Below are positions 17,035 through 25,115 of a stretch of 64,000 nt of DNA, piece by piece; the stretch's first letter is position 1; each line of letters begins with the position of its first letter. The stretch spans positions 3,791,001-3,855,000 of the forward strand of contig NZ_CP011567.1 of NCBI RefSeq assembly GCF_001655615.1, in the 5' to 3' direction. The DNA comes from Pseudomonas sp. GR 6-02. GTDB taxonomy: Bacteria > Pseudomonadota > Gammaproteobacteria > Pseudomonadales > Pseudomonadaceae. The notes under the pieces are model-generated. The model did not search any database and was not told the origin of the DNA. It saw nothing but the letters and a program-made list of their open reading frames with translations. The translations under genes and the position numbers were made by a program.

Positions 17035-18000
17035 TCAGGCGGCAGGGAAGTAATGGCCATTGTCCATATCGGCAAACAGGCCCGGCTGCATTGGTGTCCA
17101 GCCGAGCATCCGGCGCGTGATATCGCTCGACGCCGGGGTATCCAGCGTCACCAAGTTCGCGAGGAAGCCGAAGAAACCCGGCCCCATCATTACGTCCGCA
17201 GGAATGGGCACGACGGGAAGGTTCAGACGGCTGCCAATGGCCTGCGCGATCTCGCGATACGGGATAGCCCCTTCGGCAACCGCATGCCAGGATCTGCCAG
17301 CGGGCCCCTTCTCCAGCGCCAGGCGGAACAGGGTAGCGAGGTCGCGGGCATGCACTGCCGCCCACCGGTTGGAGCCGTCGCCGGGGAAGCCAACGACGCC
17401 CTTTTCCTTTGCTTGCCCGATGAGGACCTGAAGGAAACCGGCCTTGTCGGTTGAGCTGTGCATGATTTCAGAAATGCGCACGACCGAAGACCGTACGCCC
17501 CGCTCTGCGAGACCGATTACAGTCAGCTCCACGATGTTACGAACCCGCAGGGAGCCCTTATATTGATCGCCAGCCGGAGAAAGAGCCGGATCCTCCTCGG
17601 TCGCCGGTCGGCTCTGGAGCGGCCCAGGAACCGGCCAACCCTCGTTAGTCGGCGAACCGATGCTGCCTGACACGACCAGCGGCTTTCCCGTTCCAGCCAG
17701 TGCATCACCGTATGCGAGCATGATCTGGACCTCCGCTGCGGCAACAGCGTCGATCCCGCCGACCGGAAGCAGGTCTTGTCGGTGCGCGACGTGGATTACG
17801 CCGTCGGCGGCTGCAGCCGCCTCCTTGAGCCCCTCGAGATCATCGAGATCACCGCGACGCACCTTTGCGCCGAGCGCAGTGATCGCCTCCGCCGCGCTGT
17901 CTGACCGGGCCAAAGCGGTGACCTCGTGGCCGGCAGCGATGAGGTCGGAGATGATGTATGGACCGGAATGGCCGGTCCCGCCAGTTACGAAAACGCGCAT
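17035..18000 (-). CDS. NAD-dependent epimerase/NmrA-like oxidoreductase
   Basis: A 321-residue extended short-chain dehydrogenase: nucleotide site TGGTGHSGPYI (residues 6-16), LGAKVRRGDLDD (43-54) and a C-terminal substrate domain typical of atypical/extended SDRs. The role is reduction or epimerisation of a small molecule, not assignable further. Start ATG 18000 with AAGGAA. It lies between the two F420-reductase-like genes (47 bases downstream of the one at 18048), so the three are probably one transcript controlled by the HxlR protein. Confidence 0.87.
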   Translation of the reverse strand: MRVFVTGGTGHSGPYIISDLIAAGHEVTALARSDSAAEAITALGAKVRRGDLDDLEGLKEAAAAADGVIHVAHRQDLLPVGGIDAVAAAEVQIMLAYGDALAGTGKPLVVSGSIGSPTNEGWPVPGPLQSRPATEEDPALSPAGDQYKGSLRVRNIVELTVIGLAERGVRSSVVRISEIMHSSTDKAGFLQVLIGQAKEKGVVGFPGDGSNRWAAVHARDLATLFRLALEKGPAGRSWHAVAEGAIPYREIAQAIGSRLNLPVVPIPADVMMGPGFFGFLANLVTLDTPASSDITRRMLGWTPMQPGLFADMDNGHYFPAA

Positions 18001-18047
18001 GTTGGTGTTCCTTGTAAGTGGGATAAAAAATGGTGCTGCGGGTGCGG

Positions 18048-18683
18048 TCAGCCGAGAAGGCTGACGCCGATTGAGAAGTGCGTGTGCTTGACGGAGTGGG
18101 CAATGAGGCCCAGCGAAAGCAGGCAGGCGTGCTCCAACGTTCGCGCCATGAGCAACGGCCCGGTGTCCATCGGGCGTAATCCGAGGCTCTCGATGAATGC
18201 CGAGACGCGTGCCTTCGCCTGCGCGTCGTCTCCAGCGATGAACACGTCCAACGGGTGGCCCTCGACAGGACCGGCAGCCAGGACGTGGGAGAAATGGGTG
18301 TTGAACGCCTTGATGACTTCGGCGTCGGCTGGGGCTGCTTTGGCGATTTCCTGCGCGCCGAAACTATTCTCAGGAGTCACAAAGCTTGTGAAGTCGGGGG
18401 CGACGGGGTTGGTGATGTCGACAAGAAGCTTGCCTGCCAATTCTTCGCCGTACTGCTTCACCACGTCGAGAACGACTGAATAGGGAACCGCCAGAATGAC
18501 AATATCCCCGGCCGGCGCGGCGCCGAACGTTCCTGTCGTCGCGCCGGCTCCGATCTGCTCGGCCAGCGCCCGCGCCTTGATGGCGTCACGACTCATCACC
18601 TCGACGGTGTGTCCGGCTTGGGCGGCAAGGCCGCCGATCGCTGCGGCCATGCCACCTGAGCCGATGATGCTGATAGTGCTCAT
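18048..18683 (-). CDS. NAD(P)-binding reductase, F420-dependent oxidoreductase-like family
   Basis: A 211-residue Rossmann-fold protein (SIIGSGGMAAAIGG, residues 4-17; EIAKAAPADAEVIKAFNTHF further on), paralogous to the gene at 16300. It is first in the leftward unit and 161 bases from the divergent HxlR gene, so it is the gene most directly under the two operator-like repeats there. ATG 18683 with AAGGAA upstream. Substrate unknown. Confidence 0.87.
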   Translation of the reverse strand: MSTISIIGSGGMAAAIGGLAAQAGHTVEVMSRDAIKARALAEQIGAGATTGTFGAAPAGDIVILAVPYSVVLDVVKQYGEELAGKLLVDITNPVAPDFTSFVTPENSFGAQEIAKAAPADAEVIKAFNTHFSHVLAAGPVEGHPLDVFIAGDDAQAKARVSAFIESLGLRPMDTGPLLMARTLEHACLLSLGLIAHSVKHTHFSIGVSLLG

Positions 18684-18778
18684 GCGCAGTTTCCTTGCAG
18701 GTATGGGGGTTGATCATTCCATGGCTGCTGGTGCGATCCGGCGAACTCATTCAACGTGCGATCCATGCTGGTCGCTTT

Positions 18779-18827
18779 ACTTGCAAATAGCAAGTGATCT
18801 ATGGAATTTTACTTGCGACATGCAAGC
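18779..18827. promoter_or_regulatory. twin HxlR operator-like palindromes
   Basis: ACTTGC-AAATA-GCAAGT at 18779-18795 and ACTTGC-GACAT-GCAAGC at 18811-18827 are two copies of the same inverted repeat with 5-bp spacers, 32 bp apart (about three helical turns). HxlR proteins bind pairs of such sites. They lie in the shared promoter region of the reductase unit and the HxlR gene. Confidence 0.7.
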
Positions 18828-18844
18828 GATGCTAAGATCCAGCC

Positions 18845-19297
18845 ATGAAGACAACTCTTAAAGAAGACTTTCGATCCCATTGCGCGGTGAACTACGGCGT
18901 GGAGATTTTTGGCGACCGGTGGTCGCTCTTGATCATTCGCGACATCGTTTTTGTTGGAAAGAAGACGTATGGCCAGTTTCTGAAATCGGAAGAGGGAATC
19001 GCGACCAATGTTCTTGCTTCCCGACTTGCCTTTCTTGAGGAGCAAGGCGTTCTCTCGAAGGCGCCCAGCCCCGACGACAGACGCAAGGACTTTTACACGT
19101 TGACCGAGAAGGGCCTGGACCTCATTCCCATCGTGATCAACATTGTGCTCTGGAGCGCGAAGCATGATTCGAAGTCGTACGTGCGGCGCCACGAGGACTT
19201 AGTTGCTCGATTAAGTCAAAACCCCATGCAGGTGAGCGAGGAAGTGAAGGCGCTGGTCCGCAATGGCGGGTGCCTCTTTCCTGAGAGCGGGGGATGA
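18845..19297 (+). CDS. HxlR family transcriptional regulator (1)
   Basis: A 150-residue winged helix-turn-helix protein. CAVNYGVEIFGDRWSLLIIRDI (residues 14-35), then YGQFLKSEEGIATNVLASRL and the wing DRRKDFYTLTEKG are characteristic of HxlR proteins, which sense reactive aldehydes, quinones or similar compounds, often through a Cys (here Cys-14). Divergent from the reductase unit; the twin palindromes lie 18-66 bases upstream of its start, suggesting autoregulation. Confidence 0.9.
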   Translation: MKTTLKEDFRSHCAVNYGVEIFGDRWSLLIIRDIVFVGKKTYGQFLKSEEGIATNVLASRLAFLEEQGVLSKAPSPDDRRKDFYTLTEKGLDLIPIVINIVLWSAKHDSKSYVRRHEDLVARLSQNPMQVSEEVKALVRNGGCLFPESGG

Positions 19298-19357
19298 ACA
19301 AAGCGGCGAACGCGCCCTGTCACGGCGCGCAAATGAGTTGGTATCGGTTCCGATGAC

Positions 19358-19545
19358 TCAGGTCCGAGGGCTCGCGACCATTTCCGAGGCCCGCGCCAAT
19401 GCTTGCGTGTCGACGTACTCCCGGATGTTCGTCAGCTTGCCATTGCGAACAGTGATGGCGAAGACAAAATGGTCCTCAAACGTCCTGTTCGTGGCTTTGA
19501 CTTTCCAAGTTGTGGCCAGGACCGCATCAACATTTACGATCGCGA
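19358..19545 (-). pseudogene. NTF2-like protein, C-terminal fragment
   Basis: Read on the minus strand, this piece gives residues like TVRNGKLTNIREYVDTQALA ending at TGA 19358-19360. It is nearly the same as the C-terminal third of the NTF2-like protein at 15793-16209, in the same orientation relative to the reductase genes. The N-terminal two thirds are absent and the segment runs into the end of the gene at 19550. Gene remnant. Confidence 0.75.
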
Positions 19546-19549
19546 TTCA

Positions 19550-20149
19550 TCAGCCGAACTTGACCAAGTCCTTGAAGATCAGTTGACCCCAGCTATTTCC
19601 GCGCGCCTGCACAAGCAGTCCACCTTCCGAAAGCCCACCCAGTTTGATCGGCGAGAAACCGAGATTTTCTGCAAGCGCACCCACTTCCGTTGCGGCGCCG
19701 TCATCGTCGCTCGCCAGGAACACGACTCTCCTGCCACCCTGTACGGCCGGATCCTGGCCAAGGACGGCAGCGCCCAAATGATTGAAGCCCTTGACCAGTC
19801 GTCCACCAGTAAAGGCCTGCGCGACGACTCTGGAAGATGGCTCTCCTCCCAGTTCTTCAGGGGACACGCCGTAGGCATTGGTCACATCGATGATGGTCTT
19901 CCCCTTCCAGGTCGGCAACGCCTTAGCGACATCCGGGTGCGACTCGAAACGGACAGCCAGAAAGACGATGTCCGCCTTGACCGCGTCCGCCAGTTTTTTG
20001 GGAATGATCTGAGGTCCGATCGCTGCTGCGACGGATGCAAAGCTTTCCGGGGCGCGCGTGGTTGCAACGGCTACTTCGATGCCGTTGCGGGCAAACGCCT
20101 TGGCCAGGGCCTGGCCGATATTGCCGAAACCGATGATTGCGTAGCTCAT
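19550..20149 (-). CDS. NAD(P)-binding reductase, F420-dependent oxidoreductase-like family (second unit)
   Basis: A 199-residue Rossmann protein (IIGFGNIGQALAKAFARNG, residues 5-23; VKGFNHLGA later on), more distant from the pair at 16.3 and 18.0 kb than they are from each other. ATG 20149 with GAGGAG upstream. It follows the SDR gene at 20209 by 59 bases and probably forms the second HxlR-controlled unit. Cofactor is likely NADPH, substrate unknown. Confidence 0.87.
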   Translation of the reverse strand: MSYAIIGFGNIGQALAKAFARNGIEVAVATTRAPESFASVAAAIGPQIIPKKLADAVKADIVFLAVRFESHPDVAKALPTWKGKTIIDVTNAYGVSPEELGGEPSSRVVAQAFTGGRLVKGFNHLGAAVLGQDPAVQGGRRVVFLASDDDGAATEVGALAENLGFSPIKLGGLSEGGLLVQARGNSWGQLIFKDLVKFG

Positions 20150-20208
20150 ATATTCTCCTCAGGTTTACCACCCCCGGCGGCGCCAAATAGCGGGCCGGGC
20201 GTGGCGAG

Positions 20209-20943
20209 TCAGATTTGCGCCAGGCCGCCGTCGACGGCGACCTCGCTGGCGGTCATGAAGCTGCTGTCCTGTGACGCGAGAAAGGCAGCCACCGCTCCGA
20301 TCTCCGCTGGATCGGCCATGCGCTGGAGCGGATTCATCGAGGCGAAGACCTTCATGCCCTCCTCGCCTAGCGCGGCCTTCGCGAGTTCGGTCGCCGTCGG
20401 CCCGGGCGACAGCACGTTTACCCGGATGCCGGTGCCCTTCAAGTCCTCCGCCCAGGTCCGCGCGAGGTTGCGCACTGCCGCCTTGCTCGCGCTGTAGACG
20501 CTGAATGCCGGGGCGCCCGTGGTGCCGGCGCTCGACCCGGTCAGGATGATCGAACCGCCCTGGCCCATCAGCGGCAGCGCCTTCTGGACCGTGAAGATCG
20601 TCCCCTTCACATTGGTTTCGAAGGTTTCGTCAATGTGCTCGGCAGTGAGCTTGCCGAGCGGAAGCGGGCCTCCCGCCCCGGCATTGGCGAAAACGATGTC
20701 GAGGGTTCCGCGCTCGGCCTTCACCGCCGCGTAGAGTCGGTCGAGGTCGGCCTCATCGGAGACCGAGCCCTTCACCGCGCGGGCATTGGGCCCAAGTTCG
20801 GCCACAGCGGCGTCAAGCGCTTCCTGCCGGCGGCCAAAGATGAAGACGAAGGCGCCCTCCTCGATGAAGCGTTTTGCAGCGGCGAGGCCGATGCCCGTAG
20901 CGCCACCGGTGATCACAGCGGTCTTTCCATTCAGTCTGGTCAT
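20209..20943 (-). CDS. short-chain dehydrogenase/reductase
   Basis: A 244-residue classical SDR: glycine motif TGGATGIG (near residue 12), NAGAG (near 86), catalytic Tyr/Lys in YSASK (near 149) and the C-terminal SEVAVDGG. The upstream ATG at 20952 sits directly on the AGGAAGG ribosome binding site; ATG 20943, nine bases further on, is preferred. Members of this subgroup reduce ketones with NADPH. It is divergent from the second HxlR gene. Confidence 0.9.
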   Translation of the reverse strand: MTRLNGKTAVITGGATGIGLAAAKRFIEEGAFVFIFGRRQEALDAAVAELGPNARAVKGSVSDEADLDRLYAAVKAERGTLDIVFANAGAGGPLPLGKLTAEHIDETFETNVKGTIFTVQKALPLMGQGGSIILTGSSAGTTGAPAFSVYSASKAAVRNLARTWAEDLKGTGIRVNVLSPGPTATELAKAALGEEGMKVFASMNPLQRMADPAEIGAVAAFLASQDSSFMTASEVAVDGGLAQI

Positions 20944-21016
20944 GTCGTACATCCTTCCTAAGCGTTGTATGGAAGCAGGGAGCTGCTTGCTTGAGAACGA
21001 CTATGCGGATCTAATA

Positions 21017-21044
21017 ACCTAACGACAAGTATGCACTTTTAGGT
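21017..21044. promoter_or_regulatory. putative HxlR operator
   Basis: ACCTAA at 21017-21022 and TTAGGT at 21039-21044 form a perfect inverted repeat with a 16-base spacer in the shared promoter region of the SDR and HxlR genes. It differs from the twin sites at 18779, so the two HxlR proteins probably recognise different DNA. Confidence 0.4.
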
Positions 21045-21055
21045 AAGTACCCAAT

Positions 21056-21418
21056 ATGACCACACCTTCTGAAACCTGCGACCCCGGCTGCGGGCTCAAC
21101 GCCACGCTGCGCATCATCTCGGGCAAGTGGAAACCGCTGGTCCTGTTTTTCCTGCGCGACGGCCCAAAGCGCTATGGCGAACTCAAGCGTTTGATCCCTG
21201 GCGTCAGTGACAAGGTGCTGATCCAGCAATTGAAGGATTTGGAGGCCGATCACGTGCTGGCGCGGACCGACTACAAGGAAGTGCCGCCGCGCGTGGATTA
21301 CACGCTGACCCCGCTCGGTCGCAGCCTGGCTGACGCGATCATCCCGCTGTGCACCTGGGGAACCGAGAACATAGCGGAAGTGGCAAGCATCTTCGCCAAG
21401 CGCGACACGCTGCCCTAG
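21056..21418 (+). CDS. HxlR family transcriptional regulator (2)
   Basis: A 120-residue HxlR protein (CDPGCGLNATLRIISGKWKP at 8-27, FFLRDGPKRYGELKRLIPGVS at 31-51, wing DYKEVPPRVDYTLTPLG). It carries Cys-8 and Cys-12 near the N-terminus, which could serve as redox or electrophile sensors. Divergent from the SDR gene. The transposase remnant begins right after its stop codon, marking the end of the accessory region. Confidence 0.9.
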   Translation: MTTPSETCDPGCGLNATLRIISGKWKPLVLFFLRDGPKRYGELKRLIPGVSDKVLIQQLKDLEADHVLARTDYKEVPPRVDYTLTPLGRSLADAIIPLCTWGTENIAEVASIFAKRDTLP

Positions 21419-21646
21419 CGGGATGTGGCTCGGCATATTGCAGCGACACCGGAGTACATGCGCTCTCGCCACGAACGCAAGAATCTTGAAATGTTGTTTG
21501 CCCACCTCAAGCGCATCTTGAAAGTGGATCGTTTACGACTACGTGGCATGAGTGGCGCAACCGATGAGTTCACGCTGGCCGCCGCAGTGCAGAACCTGCG
21601 CCGGCTGGCCAAACTTTTACCGCAAGGGCCACCGGTCACGGGATAG
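21419..21646 (+). pseudogene. IS1182-type transposase remnant, C-terminal end
   Basis: The frame reads ARHIAATPEYMRSRHERKNL, then FAHLKRILKVDRLRLRGMSG and the natural end VQNLRRLAKL. It matches the C-terminus of the remnant at 11300-12036 closely but lies on the opposite strand. The N-terminal four fifths are missing. The two remnants thus bracket 11.3-21.6 kb with their C-terminal ends outward. Confidence 0.8.
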
Positions 21647-21873
21647 GTGCGCCTGCACCAAGTAATAAATCTCAAATTGACCCAATCCACTAGATAACAA
21701 ACCTCAAAGAGGCCGAACAATGAGGTCGTCGGCTATTTAAGCCGCGGAGCCCTAGAACTTTTCTCTTTTTATCGGTCTATGTGGACAGGCACATCCTCGG
21801 TAAGCGCGACCTCGCAGGCTTCCCGCAGTCAGATGGCCACACGTCCATTGTCAATCAGAGGTTGTCTTCGCTC

Positions 21874-22272
21874 ATGAAATTCCATGACCCACGGATGGTG
21901 CTCTTCGGCCTATTCGCGTTCGCGGCAATGGGCTCCGCATCAGCAACACAAATGAAGACCTCAACCCCTGTTTTCGCAACTGAAATGGCAGCCGTTCAGG
22001 CTCCGGTCGAGGCCGCCGGCAACCCTTGGCCAACCTTGGCCAGTACGGCCGGCAAACAGCCAGGCCCCTTGCTGGCCCATGACGACCGATACTGGCATGA
22101 CGGCCGTTGGCACGATCGTAGAGACGATTGGCGCCGAGACGAATGGCGCAGAGAACAGTGGCGCAGAGAGCAGGCCCGTCGAGAAGCTGAACGCCATCGT
22201 TATTGGGAGCGCCACGATGATCGGCCCATGCGGCACCGCTACGAGGACGATCACCGCTACTATCGTCGCTAG
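21874..22272 (+). CDS. small secreted basic protein, Arg/His/Asp/Trp-rich
   Basis: A 132-residue protein with a signal peptide (residues 1-24, ending SASA) and a highly charged C-terminal half rich in Arg, Asp, Trp, His and Tyr (repeats of the type WRRDEWRREQWRREQ). Start ATG 21874 is chosen because it gives the signal peptide; the ribosome binding site is poor. Such proteins occur in the periplasm of many pseudomonads, and functions are not known. Confidence 0.6.
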   Translation: MKFHDPRMVLFGLFAFAAMGSASATQMKTSTPVFATEMAAVQAPVEAAGNPWPTLASTAGKQPGPLLAHDDRYWHDGRWHDRRDDWRRDEWRREQWRREQARREAERHRYWERHDDRPMRHRYEDDHRYYRR

Positions 22273-22390
22273 TCTGGGAATAGAGTCGATGACGCCTTGG
22301 GAATGGCGGAACAGACGGAAGTCTGACAATTGATGTGACGCGACGATCGAAGCTGGACCGTCGCCGACCCGCCAGAAGACACTCAGAAAC

Positions 22391-23113
22391 TCATCCGTGT
22401 ACCAGATAGGCTCCCAACGGAACCCGATGCCGTAGCTTCTTGCATTTGCCCGGTGGGGGCTGATGCCCGGGCGGACGATCAGGAAACCAGATTCGGCATT
22501 TACCCGGAGGCGGCCAATGGCCACGGGGAATCTCAACACCATCGTACGCGGGCGCTGGCTCGGCGGAAGCCGATTGCAATTCTCCTTCGGGCATTGCGCG
22601 AGCGAAGTTGCCAGCATCGCGCCCAGTATCCGGAGCGGCTTGTTCAGCAGCGGCCATTTCTGCTTCGCGCAGCCTTTGGGCCTCCTCTTCAAGCCCCTTC
22701 TGTACTGCGACCTGGTCCTCTTTGGCGTTGGGTGAGGTGCTCGATGCGTTGGCCTGCTGCGCCGCCTGGATCAATTGGAAGTTGCGGTTGCGTAACGCTA
22801 CGTTGCTACCAACTCTCATGTTCGAGCGCACCGCCAACGTTTCAGCCTGTTGGTACTGCCCCTGCTGAAGACGCAACACACCGAGATAATGCAGCGTCGC
22901 GGGATTGTTCGGCTGGATATGCAGAGCACGCTCCAGCGTGGCAGCGGCTTGGTCCAACTGGCCATCTCCATACTGCCGCGATGCGGTTTCGATCAGGGTG
23001 GTTGATGCGCTGTTGCTTTGCGAGGGCGCCCTTCGCTCGGCAGCAACCGAACAAAGCGACGTGACGACGCAGAACGCCAGGAGGAGGCTCGGCAGAGAAA
23101 TCTTGGTTGGCAT
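22391..23113 (-). CDS. TPR-containing exported protein with C-terminal PPPGKC repeats
   Basis: A 240-residue protein with a signal peptide (1-25, ending VAA), two TPR-like helix pairs at about 40-105 (QYGDGQLDQAAATLERALHI), a charged coiled segment at ~130-165 and a tail with two PPPGKC motifs (HWPPPGKCRIWFPDRPPGHQ). Such tails are known from small periplasmic proteins of unknown function. It is convergent with the basic secreted protein at 21874, and the two may act in the same envelope process, which is a guess. Confidence 0.75.
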   Translation of the reverse strand: MPTKISLPSLLLAFCVVTSLCSVAAERRAPSQSNSASTTLIETASRQYGDGQLDQAAATLERALHIQPNNPATLHYLGVLRLQQGQYQQAETLAVRSNMRVGSNVALRNRNFQLIQAAQQANASSTSPNAKEDQVAVQKGLEEEAQRLREAEMAAAEQAAPDTGRDAGNFARAMPEGELQSASAEPAPAYDGVEIPRGHWPPPGKCRIWFPDRPPGHQPPPGKCKKLRHRVPLGAYLVHG

Positions 23114-23342
23114 CAGGGGGCGGACTCAGCTGATCTCGGACGGCACTGTCGTAAAACAGGCCACCAGCACTGCTCGGCATCTGCGACACAGGGCCCCCAT
23201 TGACCTGGCCAGTACCCTGAAGTTCCCGCCGCAACCGCCACTGCAGACGGAGTGGAATCCGCGGGCCACCGCAACCGGTATCAATTTTTACCTGAAATTT
23301 TAAGCTGGTATCATTCAAGCACTGACAAACCGAGCAGAAAAT

Positions 23343-23504
23343 ATGAATCGTCGTAAAAAAATAAATCAGTTATTAAAGGCTAACGCCAAAAAGGCCAGCG
23401 CCAAACTGGCACCGAAAAGCAAGACTAAATACATTAGTAAAGCTGACCGATTGAAGCTGGCGGCTGAAGCCGGTCAGGACGCAATCACTTGCGCTGAGAG
23501 CTGA
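23343..23504 (+). CDS. DUF2986 small basic protein, 53 aa
   Basis: A 53-residue, Lys/Ala-rich protein starting MNRRKKINQLLKANAKKASA, the pattern of DUF2986, a short conserved family of unknown function. Present as a stand-alone gene between the TPR protein and the hydrolase. ATG 23343 has a weak GAGCAG ribosome binding site. Confidence 0.8.
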   Translation: MNRRKKINQLLKANAKKASAKLAPKSKTKYISKADRLKLAAEAGQDAITCAES

Positions 23505-23639
23505 TTTACCTAGCCTTCGCGACCGACCGCTTCCGCCGCAGAGCCCACTTCCCTGCCCAACCGATCTGACAGATCGCGCGGACGCCAAAACTGCTACAGC
23601 GGTTTTTTGTTGAGCTGCAGCAGTTCCCGCACCACGAGT

Positions 23640-24689
23640 TTACAAACTTGCTTCTTTGTAGGATGACTGAAGAAACTCTGCTATCAGCGATGTGATCTGC
23701 TGCTGAATCACCCCACGTGAGCGACCGCCGTCGCCATCCAGGCAAATGATGCCATCGCCTGGTACATCTTCTTCGAGCAGTTTCTGCGCGCCAGGTTTGC
23801 ACATCGACAAGAAGCTGAAATGGCTTGCGTCGCTGATTTCGACGTAACGGCTTGTCGCCGCAGGCAAGCGTTTGGCCAGGTTGGCAGACTCCAACTCAGC
23901 AGGAAGCTCGCGCGACGGTACACCGGCAGCGATCACCAGCGTTGGTACCGGCAGCGCCGCCAGGCTTTCATCGGTCAGGCCCCGTGAAAGGCCCAGATCC
24001 AATGTGACCACAGCAGAGACGCGTTCATCGCGCAAATCGGCGGCCAACGCGGCCTTTGATTTTGAGGTGCTTGCAGGGTTTATCGTTTCGTAGACGGTGC
24101 AACTCGCTAACTGCGGGTGAGCTTTGCAGTCAAGGGCGAAGCGGTCTGGATCGAAACGAGCGCCGGCTATCTCCAGGGCGGTCCAGCCGCCGAGTGAATG
24201 GCCCACTACTGCAATTCGGTCATTGGCGACCAAGCCGAATTTTTCTGGTTGAGTCGTGACCGCATCTATGGCTCGGCGTAAATCAACCGGGCGCTGCCAT
24301 AACTGCGCCGCAGCTTGAGGGCTACGGTCATGAGTGGTGGTGCCAGGGTGATTGATTGCGGCGACGATGTACCCCCTATGAGCCAGAGCACTGGCAAGCC
24401 AGATCTGGTTGCTCCAGTTCCCCCTGTATCCGTGGGAGAGCACCAGCAAGGGATGCTTGCCAGCAGCGGGCGGCGCGTTACGAACGGCAGAAGCACCGAC
24501 AAACACCATATCATCGCCGATCAATTGCGTGGCGGCGCTAGTCGCACTGGGGTACCAAACGACCATCTCCAGTGAGCGGTCACTGTGCGGGTCCGCCAGT
24601 GTGGAAGATTGGAAGCCGACAGGGTTCTCGTCAGCGAGTGCGAGAGTAGTCAGGCAGATCAACAACAGGGCGCCAAAAGCTATTTTCAA
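23640..24689 (-). CDS. exported alpha/beta hydrolase (PAF acetylhydrolase/dienelactone hydrolase-like)
   Basis: A 349-residue serine hydrolase. The nucleophile elbow is GHSLGG near residue 150, the oxyanion region LVLSHGYRGN near 83, and a His lies in SDASHFSF near 290. TTG 24689 is the best start: it gives a clean signal peptide (KIAFGALLLICLTTLALA) and has AAGGAAG seven bases upstream, whereas the longer frame from 24752 has no signal. It is predicted to cleave esters in the periplasm. It stands alone. The substrate is not known. Confidence 0.85.
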   Translation of the reverse strand: MKIAFGALLLICLTTLALADENPVGFQSSTLADPHSDRSLEMVVWYPSATSAATQLIGDDMVFVGASAVRNAPPAAGKHPLLVLSHGYRGNWSNQIWLASALAHRGYIVAAINHPGTTTHDRSPQAAAQLWQRPVDLRRAIDAVTTQPEKFGLVANDRIAVVGHSLGGWTALEIAGARFDPDRFALDCKAHPQLASCTVYETINPASTSKSKAALAADLRDERVSAVVTLDLGLSRGLTDESLAALPVPTLVIAAGVPSRELPAELESANLAKRLPAATSRYVEISDASHFSFLSMCKPGAQKLLEEDVPGDGIICLDGDGGRSRGVIQQQITSLIAEFLQSSYKEASL

Positions 24690-24924
24690 TGTCGTTTCTT
24701 CCTTGATTGGACAAGTGCACAGCAACCTGAATCCGCCGTCAGGCGCATCCACCTTCGTACGGAGTCGAAGCTAACGTGGCTGCATAGTGAGCACGGACAT
24801 TAAAGCCCACAATCGAATCCACGGGCATAAATTTCATCGTTAACTCTGTTCGCGGTCTTTTAGAGAGAAGGCTGAACGTCCGCTTTCCCGCGGGTCTTGC
24901 CTAGTGGAAGGCAGTCACCACCCG

Positions 24925-25080
24925 CTAAGCATCCTGCAATTTCTCACGCAGAAACTCGATGAGCCGTTGGGTTTTCGCCGGTAACAGTCGCGTCTCGGTG
25001 AGGGCATAAACCGAGACGGGCGGAGCCTGCCACAGCGGCAAGACTCTGCGCAGCGTGCCATCGGCGAGGTCTACCTGTGG
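24925..25080 (-). pseudogene. LysR-type regulator, C-terminal fragment
   Basis: The minus strand reads VDLADGTLRRVLPLWQAPPV, then ETRLLPAKTQRLIEFLREKL and ends in a TAG at 24925. This is the last ~50 residues of a LysR effector domain with no upstream part: just beyond, at 25080, the sequence turns into a GGGAGCAG/CTCCCAC palindrome near the end of kup. The remaining part of the 24753-25115 gap holds no other gene. Confidence 0.7.
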
Positions 25081-25115
25081 GAGCAGCGCACCGCCGCTCC
25101 CACAGGGATGAGTCG

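Noticed and set aside
16300..20149. Evidence for coenzyme F420 metabolism
   Set aside because: Only the generic reductase fold is present; no F420 biosynthesis genes are seen, and pseudomonads are not known to make it.
21661..21780. Possible terminal inverted repeat of the IS1182 remnant
   Set aside because: No matching inverted end found near the other remnant.
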